Assembly: GCA_002408125.1 (NCBI GenBank)
Contig: DHQO01000002.1
Span: 115,304-179,303 of the forward strand
Length of the DNA stretch: 64,000 nucleotides
Source of the DNA: Hyphomonadaceae bacterium UBA5336
GTDB taxonomy: Bacteria; Pseudomonadota; Alphaproteobacteria; Caulobacterales; Hyphomonadaceae
Direction of reading: 5' to 3'
Below, in pieces: positions 38,302 through 46,693 of the stretch. The notes below the pieces were generated by a model. The model did not search any database, was not told where the DNA came from, and saw only the letters and a list, made by a program, of their open reading frames with translations. The position numbers and the translations under genes are program-made. How positions within the stretch are numbered: position 1 is the first letter of the stretch; the number at the start of each line of letters is the position of its first letter.

Positions 38302-38460
38302 GTCAGTCTGCTGGTTTTCAGGCAATTTCGCCGAGCCGTATTTAGTCCCCAAGTCCGGGACTTACACAGCCACGTCCGACATTCCCGTCTCCGATTTCCC
38401 GGCTTCAGGGCGGAATTCCCGCAACCATCCGCCATAGTCTCTACAGGCCGACAGAGTAGG

Positions 38461-38501
38461 CCGGTTTTCCCTGATAGGGGCTGGTTTACAGGGAAAATCG
38501 G
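38461..38501. repeat. 13-bp inverted repeat downstream of the tRNA
   Basis: CCGGTTTTCCCTG (38461-38473) faces CAGGGAAAATCGG (38489-38501), complementary except for one G-T pair, around a 15-nt loop. It lies 160 bases after tRNA-Ser. Possible roles are recombinase or excisionase arm sites of the island, or a transcript-end hairpin for the tRNA. Confidence 0.6.
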
Positions 38502-38658
38502 AGAAAACACCTGTTCCAGTCGATCTGGAGCGGTATTTTATGCAGTGATTACAGTGGCTTGTGCGCCAAGTTCCCTAAACAACGGAACAGGGATTCTCTC
38601 AAGATATCAGGGACATCTAATTCGATAACACTGCCCGCAAATGATTTGATCTATTAAA

Positions 38659-38676
38659 TTACCGACTGGTAGGTAA
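38659..38676 (+). promoter_or_regulatory. Operator site A (TetR-type palindrome)
   Basis: TTACCGACTGGTAGGTAA, an imperfect dyad, about 120 bases before the acyl-CoA dehydrogenase start. A -10-like TAATAT (38674-38679) overlaps its right end. Its reverse complement shares the exact 12-mer TACCAGTCGGTA with site C at 41797. Confidence 0.65.
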
Positions 38677-38796
38677 TATATCGACTCTAGCCCATATGAT
38701 CGAGTCGAAAGGGCCGCGTCGTCAGGACCGCAATACAAGTGCGAGCCCAATATACCTTCGCCGCCCTTCGACAAACTGCAGCAAAAGGAGCAGACC

Positions 38797-39966
38797 TTGA
38801 CGCAAGCACTGGAAATTGAGGCGCCTGAGCTCCTGGCGAGCGAAGAGCTGCGCATGTTTGAGGCGAGCGTTGAGCGTTTCCTCGACCAATACGCCAGGCC
38901 GGAGACAGTCGACCAATGGCGCCAGGATAAGTGCGTTGGGCAGGAGATCTGGAAGGCAGCTGGCCAGGCGGCCCTTCTGGGGATCAGCGTGCCTGAGGAA
39001 TATGGTGGCGCCGGCGGGGACTTCCGGCATGAGATCATGCTGATTCAAAGCATCGGCCGGCGGGGCGCCGATGCCTTTGCCATTTCCCTGCACAACCCGG
39101 TTATTCTTCCCTATATTACGGAATTCGGAACCGAAGCGCAGAAACGGGCCTGGCTACCCCAGCTCTGCTCAGGCGACATGATTGGCGCGATCGCCATGAC
39201 CGAACCGGGCGCCGGCTCCGATCTGCAGGGCATGCGCACAAGCGCAAGGCCTGTGGAAGGCGGCTATCTTCTCAGCGGTCAGAAGACCTTCATTTCGAAT
39301 GGCCAACTCGCCGACTTCATCATCGTTGCGGCCAAGACGGATCCCGGCGCCGGGTCGAAGGGGATATCCCTGTTTCTTGTCCAACCCTCCATAGTCGAAA
39401 AGGGCTTTCAGCGCGGGCGCAACCTGGACAAGGTCGGGATGGAGGGTCAGGACACGTCCGAGCTCTTCTTTGACGAGATGTTCGTGTCCAGCGACAATAT
39501 TCTTGGCGGTGTGCCCGGGCACGGCCTGCAGCAGCTCATGCGCAAGCTCCCGCAGGAACGCCTTGTCATCGCCTGGCAGGCCATGGCGATGATCGAGAGA
39601 GCGCTGGGCGAAACCATAAAGTATGCCAAAAGCCGCAAGATGTTTGGCCAGACCTTGGCCGAATTTCAGAACACGCAGTTCAAGCTGGCGGAGTTCAAGA
39701 CCGAGGCGACCATTGCCAAGGTCTTCCTGGCGCATTGCTCCGAATTGCTGATCGCGGATGCGCTGTCATCGGAAAAGGCGTCCATGGCGAAATACTGGGT
39801 GTCCGAGCTGTTGTCCAAGATCGTCGATGGATGCCTGCAAATGTTCGGGGGGTATGGCTTCATGCTGGAATACCCCATTGGGCGGCTCTATCGCGACAGC
39901 CGGATTCACCGCATTTATGGCGGCGCCAACGAGGTCATGAAGTTGCTGATCGCCCGCGGTCTCTAG
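38797..39966 (+). CDS. Acyl-CoA dehydrogenase
   Basis: FAD enzyme forming an alpha,beta-double bond in an acyl-CoA. 389 residues from TTG 38797, chosen for the AAGGAG six bases before. Standard blocks: MTEPGAGSDLQGMRTSARP, KTFISNGQLADFIIVAAKTD, QMFGGYGFMLEYPIGRLYRD and IYGGANEVMKLLIARGL. The Glu of the medium-chain enzymes' YEGT motif is absent (YGGA). Instead E254 in PQERLVIAW aligns with the base used by isovaleryl-CoA dehydrogenase, pointing to a branched or bulky substrate. First gene of the island, preceded by operator A. Confidence 0.93.
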   Translation: MTQALEIEAPELLASEELRMFEASVERFLDQYARPETVDQWRQDKCVGQEIWKAAGQAALLGISVPEEYGGAGGDFRHEIMLIQSIGRRGADAFAISLHNPVILPYITEFGTEAQKRAWLPQLCSGDMIGAIAMTEPGAGSDLQGMRTSARPVEGGYLLSGQKTFISNGQLADFIIVAAKTDPGAGSKGISLFLVQPSIVEKGFQRGRNLDKVGMEGQDTSELFFDEMFVSSDNILGGVPGHGLQQLMRKLPQERLVIAWQAMAMIERALGETIKYAKSRKMFGQTLAEFQNTQFKLAEFKTEATIAKVFLAHCSELLIADALSSEKASMAKYWVSELLSKIVDGCLQMFGGYGFMLEYPIGRLYRDSRIHRIYGGANEVMKLLIARGL

Positions 39967-40026
39967 GACTGCTCAGACCACATCCGCATGCCCGCCGAGC
40001 GCCTGAAGCCGAGGCATGGAAAACGA

Positions 40027-40818
40027 CTAGTCGGCCAGACGCTCAATCGCCTTGCTGACTCCGCTTTTCAGCTGGCTGTATCCGGTCTTCACGCGGTCCT
40101 TGAAAATGGCCCGCTGGGTCAGGTCATGGGTCACGGTCAGCTCGTATTCGAGCGCGCTCAGATGGTCCATATTGCCAGACCGCAGCGCCGTGCCTTTCAG
40201 CACCCGCGCAAGCTCCGGCCCTGCCTCCGCGATCTGCCTGGCAAGCGCCAGGGCAGCCACACGCAACTGGCCCACCGGGACGACCTCGGAGACCAGGCCG
40301 ATCTTCAGCGCCTCCTGTGCGCTGATCGGATCACCGGTAAAGTACAGCCGCCGGGCAGCCTGAGATCCGACGCGCTGGAGCATGGCGTGATAGAACCCGT
40401 TCATCGCATACTTGACCTGGGTTGAACCGAAATAGGCATTCTCCGAGGCGACGGTGATGTCACACATATTGCAGATATCCATGCCGTAACCCGGGCAGAC
40501 GCCGGCTGCGGCCGCGACCATCGGTTTGGGATAGTCATATAATGTGCGCATCAGCTTGAGGGCGAGGTCTGTGAAACGCCGCCGCTCATCGCCCGTGATC
40601 CCGTCGAGCACATCAAGACGCCAGCCCGCGCAGAGATAATCCTCGGTTCCGATCAGCAGGACACAGGCCACATCATCATCTTCGATCCACCCTTCAAGTG
40701 CACCGATGATCTCAAGATGCAGCTCCCATCCGAGCGCATTCTTCTTCTCGGGATGATTGAGCTGAAGGATGCCGACACCGTCTTCAACCTGGAGCTTGAG
40801 ATGGGGGTAGTCTGTCAT
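40027..40818 (-). CDS. Enoyl-CoA hydratase/isomerase (crotonase) family protein
   Basis: A 263-residue crotonase-fold protein. NHPEKKNALGWELHLEIIGA and GVCPGYGMDICNMCDITVAS (oxyanion-hole region) place it in the family. The two catalytic glutamates of true hydratases are not evident: the region after CDITVASENAYFGS reads TQVKYAMNG. It may therefore isomerise, hydrolyse or cleave a ring rather than hydrate. Operator site B lies 18 bases upstream of its ATG, overlapping where its promoter should be. Confidence 0.88.
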   Translation of the reverse strand: MTDYPHLKLQVEDGVGILQLNHPEKKNALGWELHLEIIGALEGWIEDDDVACVLLIGTEDYLCAGWRLDVLDGITGDERRRFTDLALKLMRTLYDYPKPMVAAAAGVCPGYGMDICNMCDITVASENAYFGSTQVKYAMNGFYHAMLQRVGSQAARRLYFTGDPISAQEALKIGLVSEVVPVGQLRVAALALARQIAEAGPELARVLKGTALRSGNMDHLSALEYELTVTHDLTQRAIFKDRVKTGYSQLKSGVSKAIERLAD

Positions 40819-40835
40819 GAGGCACCTATCAAAAC

Positions 40836-40853
40836 TTACCGATTGGTAGAATG
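40836..40853 (-). promoter_or_regulatory. Operator site B
   Basis: On the plus strand TTACCGATTGGTAGAATG; on the minus strand the core reads TACCAATCGGTAAG. It differs from the site C 12-mer at one base and shares the flank CGGTAAGTTT with site D. It is 18 bases upstream of the crotonase start and about 215 bases upstream of the divergent TetR gene. Confidence 0.6.
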
Positions 40854-40971
40854 CTGTATTTGGCGAACGCGGTCAATGTCTGCGTAGGTCCGAGCACCGT
40901 GTATTCATGCATCATAGGCAGCCCGGACGCCGGTCATCGGCTGGCATGGCCTAAACGCCATGGATCAGAGA

Positions 40972-40988
40972 CTTACTTGATAGTAAAG
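40972..40988. promoter_or_regulatory. Possible second-type operator before the TetR gene
   Basis: CTTACTTGATAGTAAAG, an imperfect dyad about 80 bases before the TetR start. It matches 12 of 16 positions with the palindrome at 43507-43526 (half-site GTAAA). It could be the site of autoregulation or of a second regulator. Support is weak because only two copies are seen. Confidence 0.35.
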
Positions 40989-41067
40989 TCCAGCATGATA
41001 GGGCATTCCGCCATTCGATCGCCGCTGAGAGACTGCGGCTGACAGCGACCAGCTTCTATTTGAAAGG

Positions 41068-41721
41068 ATGGGAATGGACAAAAAAACAGCCCAGCGATCC
41101 AAGCATGTCCGAGGCACGCTCAACACATCCAGGATCATGGAGGCAGCGTCGGAGCTGTTTTACCTGAACGGGTATCAGAACACCTCAATGGACGATGTTG
41201 CGGCATCGCTCAGTGTGACGAAGCCGGCGCTCTACTATCATTTCAAGAGCAAGGAAGCCATTCTCCTGGCCTGTGTGCAGGACGCCTTTGACCGCTTCCA
41301 GGGGCTCATGCAGGCGCAGGCGCTTTCAGCCGCGTCCGGGCGTGACCGACTGTGCGTGTTTCTCAAGAACTATCTCGTCATCACGACCGGGAATTTCGGG
41401 ATTAGCCTGGTGCTGAGCGAACCCCATGTTCTCTCGCCGGAGGGCAGGAAGCTGTATGTGCGGTACCGTAACTCCATCAATCGCCAGCTGATGCAGATTC
41501 TCACCCAGGGCATATCCGACGGGAGCGTCAGGACAGGCGACCCGACACTGACCAGCTATGCGATATTCGGGATGTTCAACTGGGCGGCCAAATGGAGCCC
41601 GGACAAACCCGAGATCTCGAACGATGAGATCTTCGAGCATTTCATGTCCGTCATTCTCAGCGGCATTGATGGCGATACCCGCCCCGAACAGGAAGGTCCA
41701 AAAAGTGGCGCGGCACCTTGA
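41068..41721 (+). CDS. TetR/AcrR-family regulator
   Basis: A 217-residue regulator with a canonical N-terminal helix-turn-helix: ILEA-like IMEAASELFYLNGYQNTS, then MDDVAASLSVTKPALYYHFK and SKEAILLACVQDAFDRF. The helical C-terminal ligand domain resembles regulators of fatty-acid and aromatic acyl-CoA catabolism. It sits in the middle of four matching operators, so it is the best candidate for their repressor. The likely effector is an acyl-CoA pathway intermediate (inference). Confidence 0.93.
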   Translation: MGMDKKTAQRSKHVRGTLNTSRIMEAASELFYLNGYQNTSMDDVAASLSVTKPALYYHFKSKEAILLACVQDAFDRFQGLMQAQALSAASGRDRLCVFLKNYLVITTGNFGISLVLSEPHVLSPEGRKLYVRYRNSINRQLMQILTQGISDGSVRTGDPTLTSYAIFGMFNWAAKWSPDKPEISNDEIFEHFMSVILSGIDGDTRPEQEGPKSGAAP

Positions 41722-41796
41722 GCTACCGCACCAGTTTGGAGGAATCGCCGGAATCGCCCGGCTGCCGAACGTCGCTTGACTATCATTGACAGAAAA

Positions 41797-41814
41797 TTAC
41801 TTACCAGTCGGTAT
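41797..41814 (+). promoter_or_regulatory. Operator site C overlapping a -10 element
   Basis: TTACTTACCAGTCGGTAT contains the 12-mer TACCAGTCGGTA (41802-41813), identical to site A read on the other strand. A perfect -10 hexamer TATAAT (41812-41817) overlaps its end, and a TTGACA lies at 41786-41791 (20-base spacing, long for a -35). Binding here would block the promoter of the NTF2-like gene at 41873. Confidence 0.7.
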
Positions 41815-41872
41815 AATCTTGCGCAAGGGCGAATTCATCGCAGGAGCAGCACAGGATAGCAGGAGCAGTGAC

Positions 41873-42268
41873 ATGTCCAGATCGGCAAATCTGCAGAAGT
41901 GGTTGGATGTTTTTCCGAGCCACCAGCCAGGAGACCTCGCTCCCCTGATCGCAGATGACGCGGTCTTCCATTCGCCGGTTGTGCACACGCCCCAGGCAGG
42001 CAAGGCGAAGGTCATCGCTTACCTGTCGACTGCCGGACAGGTGCTCGGGCACGCGGATTTCCGGTATGTGCGCGAAATCGATAATGGTGAGAGCGCGATG
42101 CTGGAATTCGCCTGTACGCTGTCAGGCGTCTTCATCAATGGTGTCGACATCATCCAATGGAGTGAGGACGGAAAGATCTCCGATTTCAAGGTGATGGTGC
42201 GCCCGCTGAAGGGCATGCAGGCCATCCATGCGGCCATGAAGGCGGCGTTTGAGCAAGCCGGCAGATAA
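41873..42268 (+). CDS. NTF2/SnoaL-like protein (first of two)
   Basis: A 131-residue single-domain protein of the NTF2/SnoaL superfamily, which includes ketosteroid isomerase and polyketide cyclases. The start at ATG 41873 follows AGGAGCAGTGAC. The core is PLIADDAVFHSPVVHTPQAG, AKVIAYLSTAGQVLGHADF, MLEFACTLSGVFINGVDIIQ and WSEDGKISDFKVMVRPLKGM. No invariant catalytic pair can be asserted. Expressed from the operator-C promoter; likely an isomerase or hydrolase step in the island's pathway. Confidence 0.75.
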   Translation: MSRSANLQKWLDVFPSHQPGDLAPLIADDAVFHSPVVHTPQAGKAKVIAYLSTAGQVLGHADFRYVREIDNGESAMLEFACTLSGVFINGVDIIQWSEDGKISDFKVMVRPLKGMQAIHAAMKAAFEQAGR

Positions 42269-42287
42269 GAGCGCCTGCAGGTGCTTG

Positions 42288-43190
42288 TCAGCCCGTCCGG
42301 TTCGCCTTGTCCTTGCGGTTCTGTTCGTCAATCGCCTCACGCGCAGCTTTCCACTGCGCGTCCGTCCAGGCTGCCAGTTCCGAAAAATTGCCACCGGTCG
42401 CGTTGTACATGGCGCCGTCAATCGCGATGGTCTGTCCGTTCACATACTCAGCGCCCGGAGCCATCAGGAAGACGGCAAGATTGACGAGTTCATGCATTTC
42501 ACCAGCCCGTCCCATCGGGTTACCGCGCCCGGCATTCATCTGCTTCTCGCTGTCTTCGCCGGGCGCCAGCCGCTTGGACATGCCTTCGGTCGGGAAGGGG
42601 CCAGGGGCGATTGCATTGAGGCGGATGCCATGACGTCCCCATTCAACGGCAAGCGACTGGGTCATCGTGTTGACGGCGGCCTTCGACATGGCCGAAGGCA
42701 CGACAAATGGCCCACCATTCCAGACCCATGTTGTCAGGATCGATATGACATTGCCGCCGAGCTGCTGTTCGATCCAGCGCCGGCCGATATTATGGGTCAT
42801 GTAAAACGATCCCCGGAAGACGATATTCGCCACGGCATCGAACCCGCGAATTGAGAGGTCTTCTGTGCGGGAAATGAAGTTGCCGGCAGCATTGTTCACG
42901 AGCCCGGTCAGCGCGCCATGATCCTGCCAGATGGAGTCGAGCATCTCATCGATGGCTTCAGGATCGCGAATGTCACAGCTGAACGGGACGACCTTCCCGC
43001 CGTGCATTTGCATGAGCTGGTCGGCCGTTTCCTCACACAGCCCGCCGCGGCGCCCGCATATATGGACCTCCGCTCCTAGTTTGAGAAAGCCTTCCGCCAT
43101 CTCCTTGCCAAGTCCCGATCCGCCTCCCGTTATGAGGATGCGCTGTCCGGACAACAGATTGTCGCGATAGATCAGTTTCGATGTGTCCAT
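42288..43190 (-). CDS. SDR-family 2,4-dienoyl-CoA reductase-like protein
   Basis: A 300-residue short-chain dehydrogenase. The nucleotide motif is ILITGGGSGLGKEMAEGFLK; LVNNAAGNFISRTEDLS is the hallmark of 2,4-dienoyl-CoA reductases. The usual YxxxK is replaced by SAMSK (VVPSAMSKAAVNTM), as in that subgroup, where Tyr is shifted or absent. A C-terminal extension (FSELAAWTDAQWKAAREAID) also fits. It would reduce conjugated dienoyl-CoAs so that unsaturated chains can enter beta-oxidation. Divergent from the SDR at 43570. Confidence 0.85.
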   Translation of the reverse strand: MDTSKLIYRDNLLSGQRILITGGGSGLGKEMAEGFLKLGAEVHICGRRGGLCEETADQLMQMHGGKVVPFSCDIRDPEAIDEMLDSIWQDHGALTGLVNNAAGNFISRTEDLSIRGFDAVANIVFRGSFYMTHNIGRRWIEQQLGGNVISILTTWVWNGGPFVVPSAMSKAAVNTMTQSLAVEWGRHGIRLNAIAPGPFPTEGMSKRLAPGEDSEKQMNAGRGNPMGRAGEMHELVNLAVFLMAPGAEYVNGQTIAIDGAMYNATGGNFSELAAWTDAQWKAAREAIDEQNRKDKANRTG

Positions 43191-43569
43191 TTATCCCGCT
43201 CCCTGAAGCCATTCTCCAAACCGCTGCCCTGTTTCAACACATATCCTTAAGCGTCCCGACAGGTTCACTGCATGCTGCCTGAACGATGGGATTACCCGCC
43301 ACTGAAGCTTTCAGTGAAACCGGCTGTGATCGCATTGAAATCTCATTTGTTACTCAATAGAAAGTTTTAGCAGCTGAGCCTATGGATGGTCCTTGTCAAG
43401 GCGCGAGACCTCGAATTCCGAAATACACTTCCAGTATTTATTGGCAATCTCGACCTTCAAGAAGACAGCTCACGCCAAAATGCCCGCATCCAGCTTGTGG
43501 GGATCAAATTTACCATATAGTAAATTGACAGTCGCATTATGAATAGCGCGCCGGGAGGCCCGATCACTC
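43191..43569. other. Divergent intergenic region with an A/T-rich palindrome
   Basis: A 379-base gap between two divergent SDR genes. It must hold promoters for both. The only structure seen is the palindrome at 43507-43526; no copy of the TACCRRTCGGTA operator core was found here, and no reading frame is convincing. Confidence 0.5.
43507..43526. promoter_or_regulatory. Palindrome AATTTAC-N6-GTAAATT
   Basis: AATTTACCATATAGTAAATT is a perfect 7-bp inverted repeat with a 6-base spacer, 44 bases before the SDR start at 43570. It looks like an operator for a dimeric regulator and resembles the weaker dyad at 40972. The regulator is unknown. Confidence 0.5.
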
Positions 43570-44454
43570 ATGCAAGCCAACGATATCTCGTTCAAGGGTC
43601 TGGTTGTGGCTGTCATAGGTGGCGGCCGCGGGATCGGACGCCAGTATTGCCTTGATCTTGCAAAGGCGGGCGCGACGGTTGTTGCCGCCGGCCCCAGCAA
43701 GTCTTCCGAGGCCGTTGCCGCGCTGGTCAGGGAAAATGGCGGCGCCGCACTGGCCGTCCAGGCCGATGCGCGAGATGGCGAGTCCATCATCCGCCAGGTA
43801 TTGGAGGCTCACGGGCGGGTCGACGCCCTGGTCATCAATTCCGGCATCGTACGGGACCGCAGCTTTGCAAAAATGACTGCCGAGGAGTGGGACGAGGTCA
43901 TTTCGGTGAACCTGACCGGCTCCTTTTCCTGCGCGAGGGCCGCCTGGCCTGTCATGGCCTCACAGGGAGGAGGTGCCATCCTCTTCACGACCTCAGGTGC
44001 CGGTATGCACGGTAATTTCGGTCAGGCGAACTATGCCGCCGCGAAAGCCGGGATTATCGGGCTTTGCAAGACCCTCGCGATTGAAGGCCGCAGGTCCGGT
44101 ATTCGCGTCAATGCCATCGCCCCCATGGCGACAACAGACATGACCAAATCGGTTCTGTCTGAGGAGATGCTGAACGCGCTGACTGTCGAACAGGTGTCCG
44201 CTGTCGCTCTGGCACTGATCCATCCGAAGAACCGGGCGACCGGCACTGTGATCGAGGCCGGCGGGGGATGGGCCGGGGCGATGAGATGGGAGAGAAGTCT
44301 CGGCATATGGACCGACAGGGCCAGTCCCGCCCAATTCCTTGAGAACTGGGAGAGTGTCATGGATTTCAGCGCTGGCAGCGATCACCCGATATCGACGGCA
44401 GATTCACTGAATGCGGCAACATATCCGCAGGAAAGACTCAATCAGGACAACTGA
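43570..44454 (+). CDS. SDR-family dehydrogenase, MFE-2/hydroxyacyl-CoA type
   Basis: A 294-residue short-chain dehydrogenase resembling the (3R)-hydroxyacyl-CoA dehydrogenase domain of peroxisomal multifunctional enzyme 2 (17-beta-HSD4). Motifs: VVAVIGGGRGIGRQYCLDLA, LVINSGIVRDRSFAKMTAEE, catalytic YxxxK in GQANYAAAKAGIIGLCKTLA, and RVNAIAPMATTDMTK. An extra C-terminal segment (MRWERSLGIWTDRASPAQFL) is shared with that group. It would oxidise the 3-hydroxyacyl-CoA product of a hydratase. Confidence 0.85.
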   Translation: MQANDISFKGLVVAVIGGGRGIGRQYCLDLAKAGATVVAAGPSKSSEAVAALVRENGGAALAVQADARDGESIIRQVLEAHGRVDALVINSGIVRDRSFAKMTAEEWDEVISVNLTGSFSCARAAWPVMASQGGGAILFTTSGAGMHGNFGQANYAAAKAGIIGLCKTLAIEGRRSGIRVNAIAPMATTDMTKSVLSEEMLNALTVEQVSAVALALIHPKNRATGTVIEAGGGWAGAMRWERSLGIWTDRASPAQFLENWESVMDFSAGSDHPISTADSLNAATYPQERLNQDN

Positions 44455-44483
44455 GACGGGGATCGCAGGACGGGATGGCTGCC

Positions 44484-46241
44484 CTATCTGCTGCCGGCAC
44501 GAGCCTTCCCGGATGGCTCATCACAGCCTGCTGACGCGGCAATATGCAGAGCGGCGCGATATGCAAATGTCATGGCCGGTCCGAGGCCGGAGCCCGCCCC
44601 GGGGTAGCTGCCGCGAAACGGACTGTTGTGATCCAGGCCAATCACATAGAGGCCCCTGATCGGACTTCCGGCATGATCGAGCAGTTGCGAATTGGTGTTT
44701 GTTTCCAGCCCCAGGATCATGCTCACACTGCCCGGCCTCAGCTCCAGGGCATAATACGGCCCTGGCCCGATTGGTCCCAGATTGGGATTGGGTCTGACCT
44801 GCCTGTCTCCCAAAGATCTGTCATGGGCTGACTCTCCGCGCCGGAAGAAAGGATCGCTCCCGTCAGATGCAAACGCGTTGAATTCGGCCACGGTCTTTTG
44901 AAGGCTGTCACGGTCGACATTCAGCTTGGATGCGAGTTCAGAGAGCGTGGACGCCTTGATCAAATACCCGTTTCGGAGATATCTGCCCACAGGCATGGGC
45001 GCGGGAAAGGCCATGCCCATCCCGTATGTTCGGAGAAAGGATCTGTCGCCGATCAGCCATGCCACCTCGTTACCACTGTCATGCATGGCCTCGACGAATT
45101 GCTGATAAGGCGCAGCCTCATTGGCAAAGCGGCATCCATCCGAGCCAATGATGATCGAACCTGGCTTCGCGCGATCGATGCCAAAATGCGGATACATCCT
45201 GGCCTTGCCTTTTCCAGGACGCTCCAGCGTCGATACCGGTGCCCATATCCCGTTCGACCTGTTCGGAGCGGCCATCCGCCCACCCGCTCTCAAGCCAAGG
45301 TCCACACCGTCTCCCTGACAGCCCTCGGCACTGATGGCGCGATGAGCATGCGGCATCGGCACATATTTCGACACCATCTCCTCATTCGCACCGAAGCCCC
45401 CCGTCGCCAGCACAACGGCCTGGCGAGCATGGAACGGCACCAATCTATCCTGCCGGGAAGCAACAACACCCGACACACCAGCATCATCGACCAACAGCTG
45501 CGAAACGCCGGTTTCGCGAAAGATGCAGACTCCCTCGTCAAGCGCAGCATGAAGGAGGCGCCCCACAAGTGCGTTTCCATTGGCGAGCTTCGTGCCCTTT
45601 CCCCACAGGAGACGGTCTTTTATAAAACACGCCATCCGCCCGGCAACGAAGTGGAAATCCGACCATTTCTTCAGTGCATTCGTGTAGCGGCCCGTATGCA
45701 TCTGATCGATCTGCATGGAGCCGAAGAGGCAGAGCGCTGGCAATGGAGATTTCAGAGCGCGCAGCCATGCCCCAAGCCTGCGGCCGTCGTATTCCGCGGT
45801 GAGGAGGCTTCTGCCCTTCGCCGCACCCGGCAGTTCGGACTGATAGTCAGGCAGCCGGGTCGGCACGAAGCTGGCCGCGCCGATCTCTTCAAGGTATCGG
45901 ACCATATCCGGCGCCGACTCCAGGAAAGCGGCAATCTGCGGAGTGTTGGCGTCCTGGCCCAGAACATGGCCCAGATATCGCTCTGCAGCTTCACGGTCAT
46001 CCAGACGGCCGGCTTCCGGCATATGGTGATTGCAGGGAATCCACAGCCCACCGCCAGAGAGCGCGGATGTGCCGCCAATATGCCTGGCCTTTTCCAGGAG
46101 CGCGACAGACAGGCCTCGCCGGGCCGCGACCAGAGCCGCTGTCAGGCCGCTTGCCCCGGAACCTGCGACGATCACATCGAATTCGAGGTGACCGTCTCTA
46201 TCCGAGTGATTGTGGAGCGTCTGGCAGGTCGGCGCTGACAT
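44484..46241 (-). CDS. FAD-dependent oxidoreductase, 3-ketosteroid dehydrogenase/fumarate-reductase type
   Basis: A 585-residue flavoprotein. N-terminal FAD fold FDVIVAGSGASGLTAALVAA with IGGTSALSGGGLWIPCN, a mid-protein substrate domain, and the C-terminal FAD-closing block RGSYPGAGSGLGPAMTFAYR, which closely matches the YPGAGxxxGPAxTFG signature of 3-ketosteroid-delta-1-dehydrogenases. It may dehydrogenate a cyclic ketone or reduce an enoate. Last gene of a nine-gene minus-strand run; the NTF2-like gene ends 3 bases upstream. Confidence 0.82.
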   Translation of the reverse strand: MSAPTCQTLHNHSDRDGHLEFDVIVAGSGASGLTAALVAARRGLSVALLEKARHIGGTSALSGGGLWIPCNHHMPEAGRLDDREAAERYLGHVLGQDANTPQIAAFLESAPDMVRYLEEIGAASFVPTRLPDYQSELPGAAKGRSLLTAEYDGRRLGAWLRALKSPLPALCLFGSMQIDQMHTGRYTNALKKWSDFHFVAGRMACFIKDRLLWGKGTKLANGNALVGRLLHAALDEGVCIFRETGVSQLLVDDAGVSGVVASRQDRLVPFHARQAVVLATGGFGANEEMVSKYVPMPHAHRAISAEGCQGDGVDLGLRAGGRMAAPNRSNGIWAPVSTLERPGKGKARMYPHFGIDRAKPGSIIIGSDGCRFANEAAPYQQFVEAMHDSGNEVAWLIGDRSFLRTYGMGMAFPAPMPVGRYLRNGYLIKASTLSELASKLNVDRDSLQKTVAEFNAFASDGSDPFFRRGESAHDRSLGDRQVRPNPNLGPIGPGPYYALELRPGSVSMILGLETNTNSQLLDHAGSPIRGLYVIGLDHNSPFRGSYPGAGSGLGPAMTFAYRAALHIAASAGCDEPSGKARAGSR

Positions 46242-46244
46242 TGG

Positions 46245-46640
46245 TCACTGCCCGGCTTTCGCATAAAGTGGACGCAAACTTTGTGAATCCAGATACTCCA
46301 TGGTCGATACAATTTTTCCGGCATCATCGAACTCACCCACAATGCAGGCGCGAAGCTCGACCGGTGTTCCGTTCGCAACGCCCTTAAGGACATGCCGTTG
46401 CACAAATCCGCCGGGAAAGATGTTTCGGACGACTTCTTCATAGCGCAATTGCTGGATCGATTTGTTCAGCCAGGCGAGCGTGGCCAGGTGTTCCAACCGC
46501 GTCTGCCAGACATTGTCGGTATTATGCCAGGCCCTGAAGTTTTCCGTGAGGCATCTGCTTGCCGCCTCCAGATTGCCTGAGACAAAGGCGTCAAAGAATG
46601 CTTGCGCCTGCCGGTCGATATGATCTGGATCACCTGCCAA
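46245..46640 (-). CDS. NTF2/SnoaL-like protein (second of two)
   Basis: A 131-residue NTF2-fold protein from TTG 46640, supported by GGGAGGACAGAC just upstream. Segments AFFDAFVSGNLEAASRCLTE, NFRAWHNTDNVWQTRLEHLA and FVQRHVLKGVANGTPVELRA show the alpha-plus-beta cone. Similar in length to the protein at 41873 but clearly different in sequence. Packed between a ketosteroid-dehydrogenase-like gene and an SDR; an isomerase or cyclic-substrate role is plausible. Confidence 0.72.
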   Translation of the reverse strand: MAGDPDHIDRQAQAFFDAFVSGNLEAASRCLTENFRAWHNTDNVWQTRLEHLATLAWLNKSIQQLRYEEVVRNIFPGGFVQRHVLKGVANGTPVELRACIVGEFDDAGKIVSTMEYLDSQSLRPLYAKAGQ

Positions 46641-46693
46641 GTCTGTCCTCCCTGATACTCATCTCTTGTGCGGGGCTTATGCCCAGAGTGCGG

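Larger units (their letters stand above)
38302..38796. other. Gene-free junction between tRNA-Ser and the catabolic island
   Basis: Nearly 500 bases with no convincing reading frame. It is less GC-rich than the core to the left and holds a small palindrome (AAGTCCGGGACTT at 38351-38363), a 13-bp inverted repeat (38461-38501) and operator site A (38659-38676). Composition and position suit the attachment-site end of an integrated element, but no second copy of the tRNA 3' end and no integrase gene are visible in the window. Confidence 0.55.

Noticed and set aside
44898..46238. Long open frame opposite the ketosteroid-dehydrogenase-like gene
   Set aside because: Covers the FAD gene almost exactly in antisense and has no recognisable domain.
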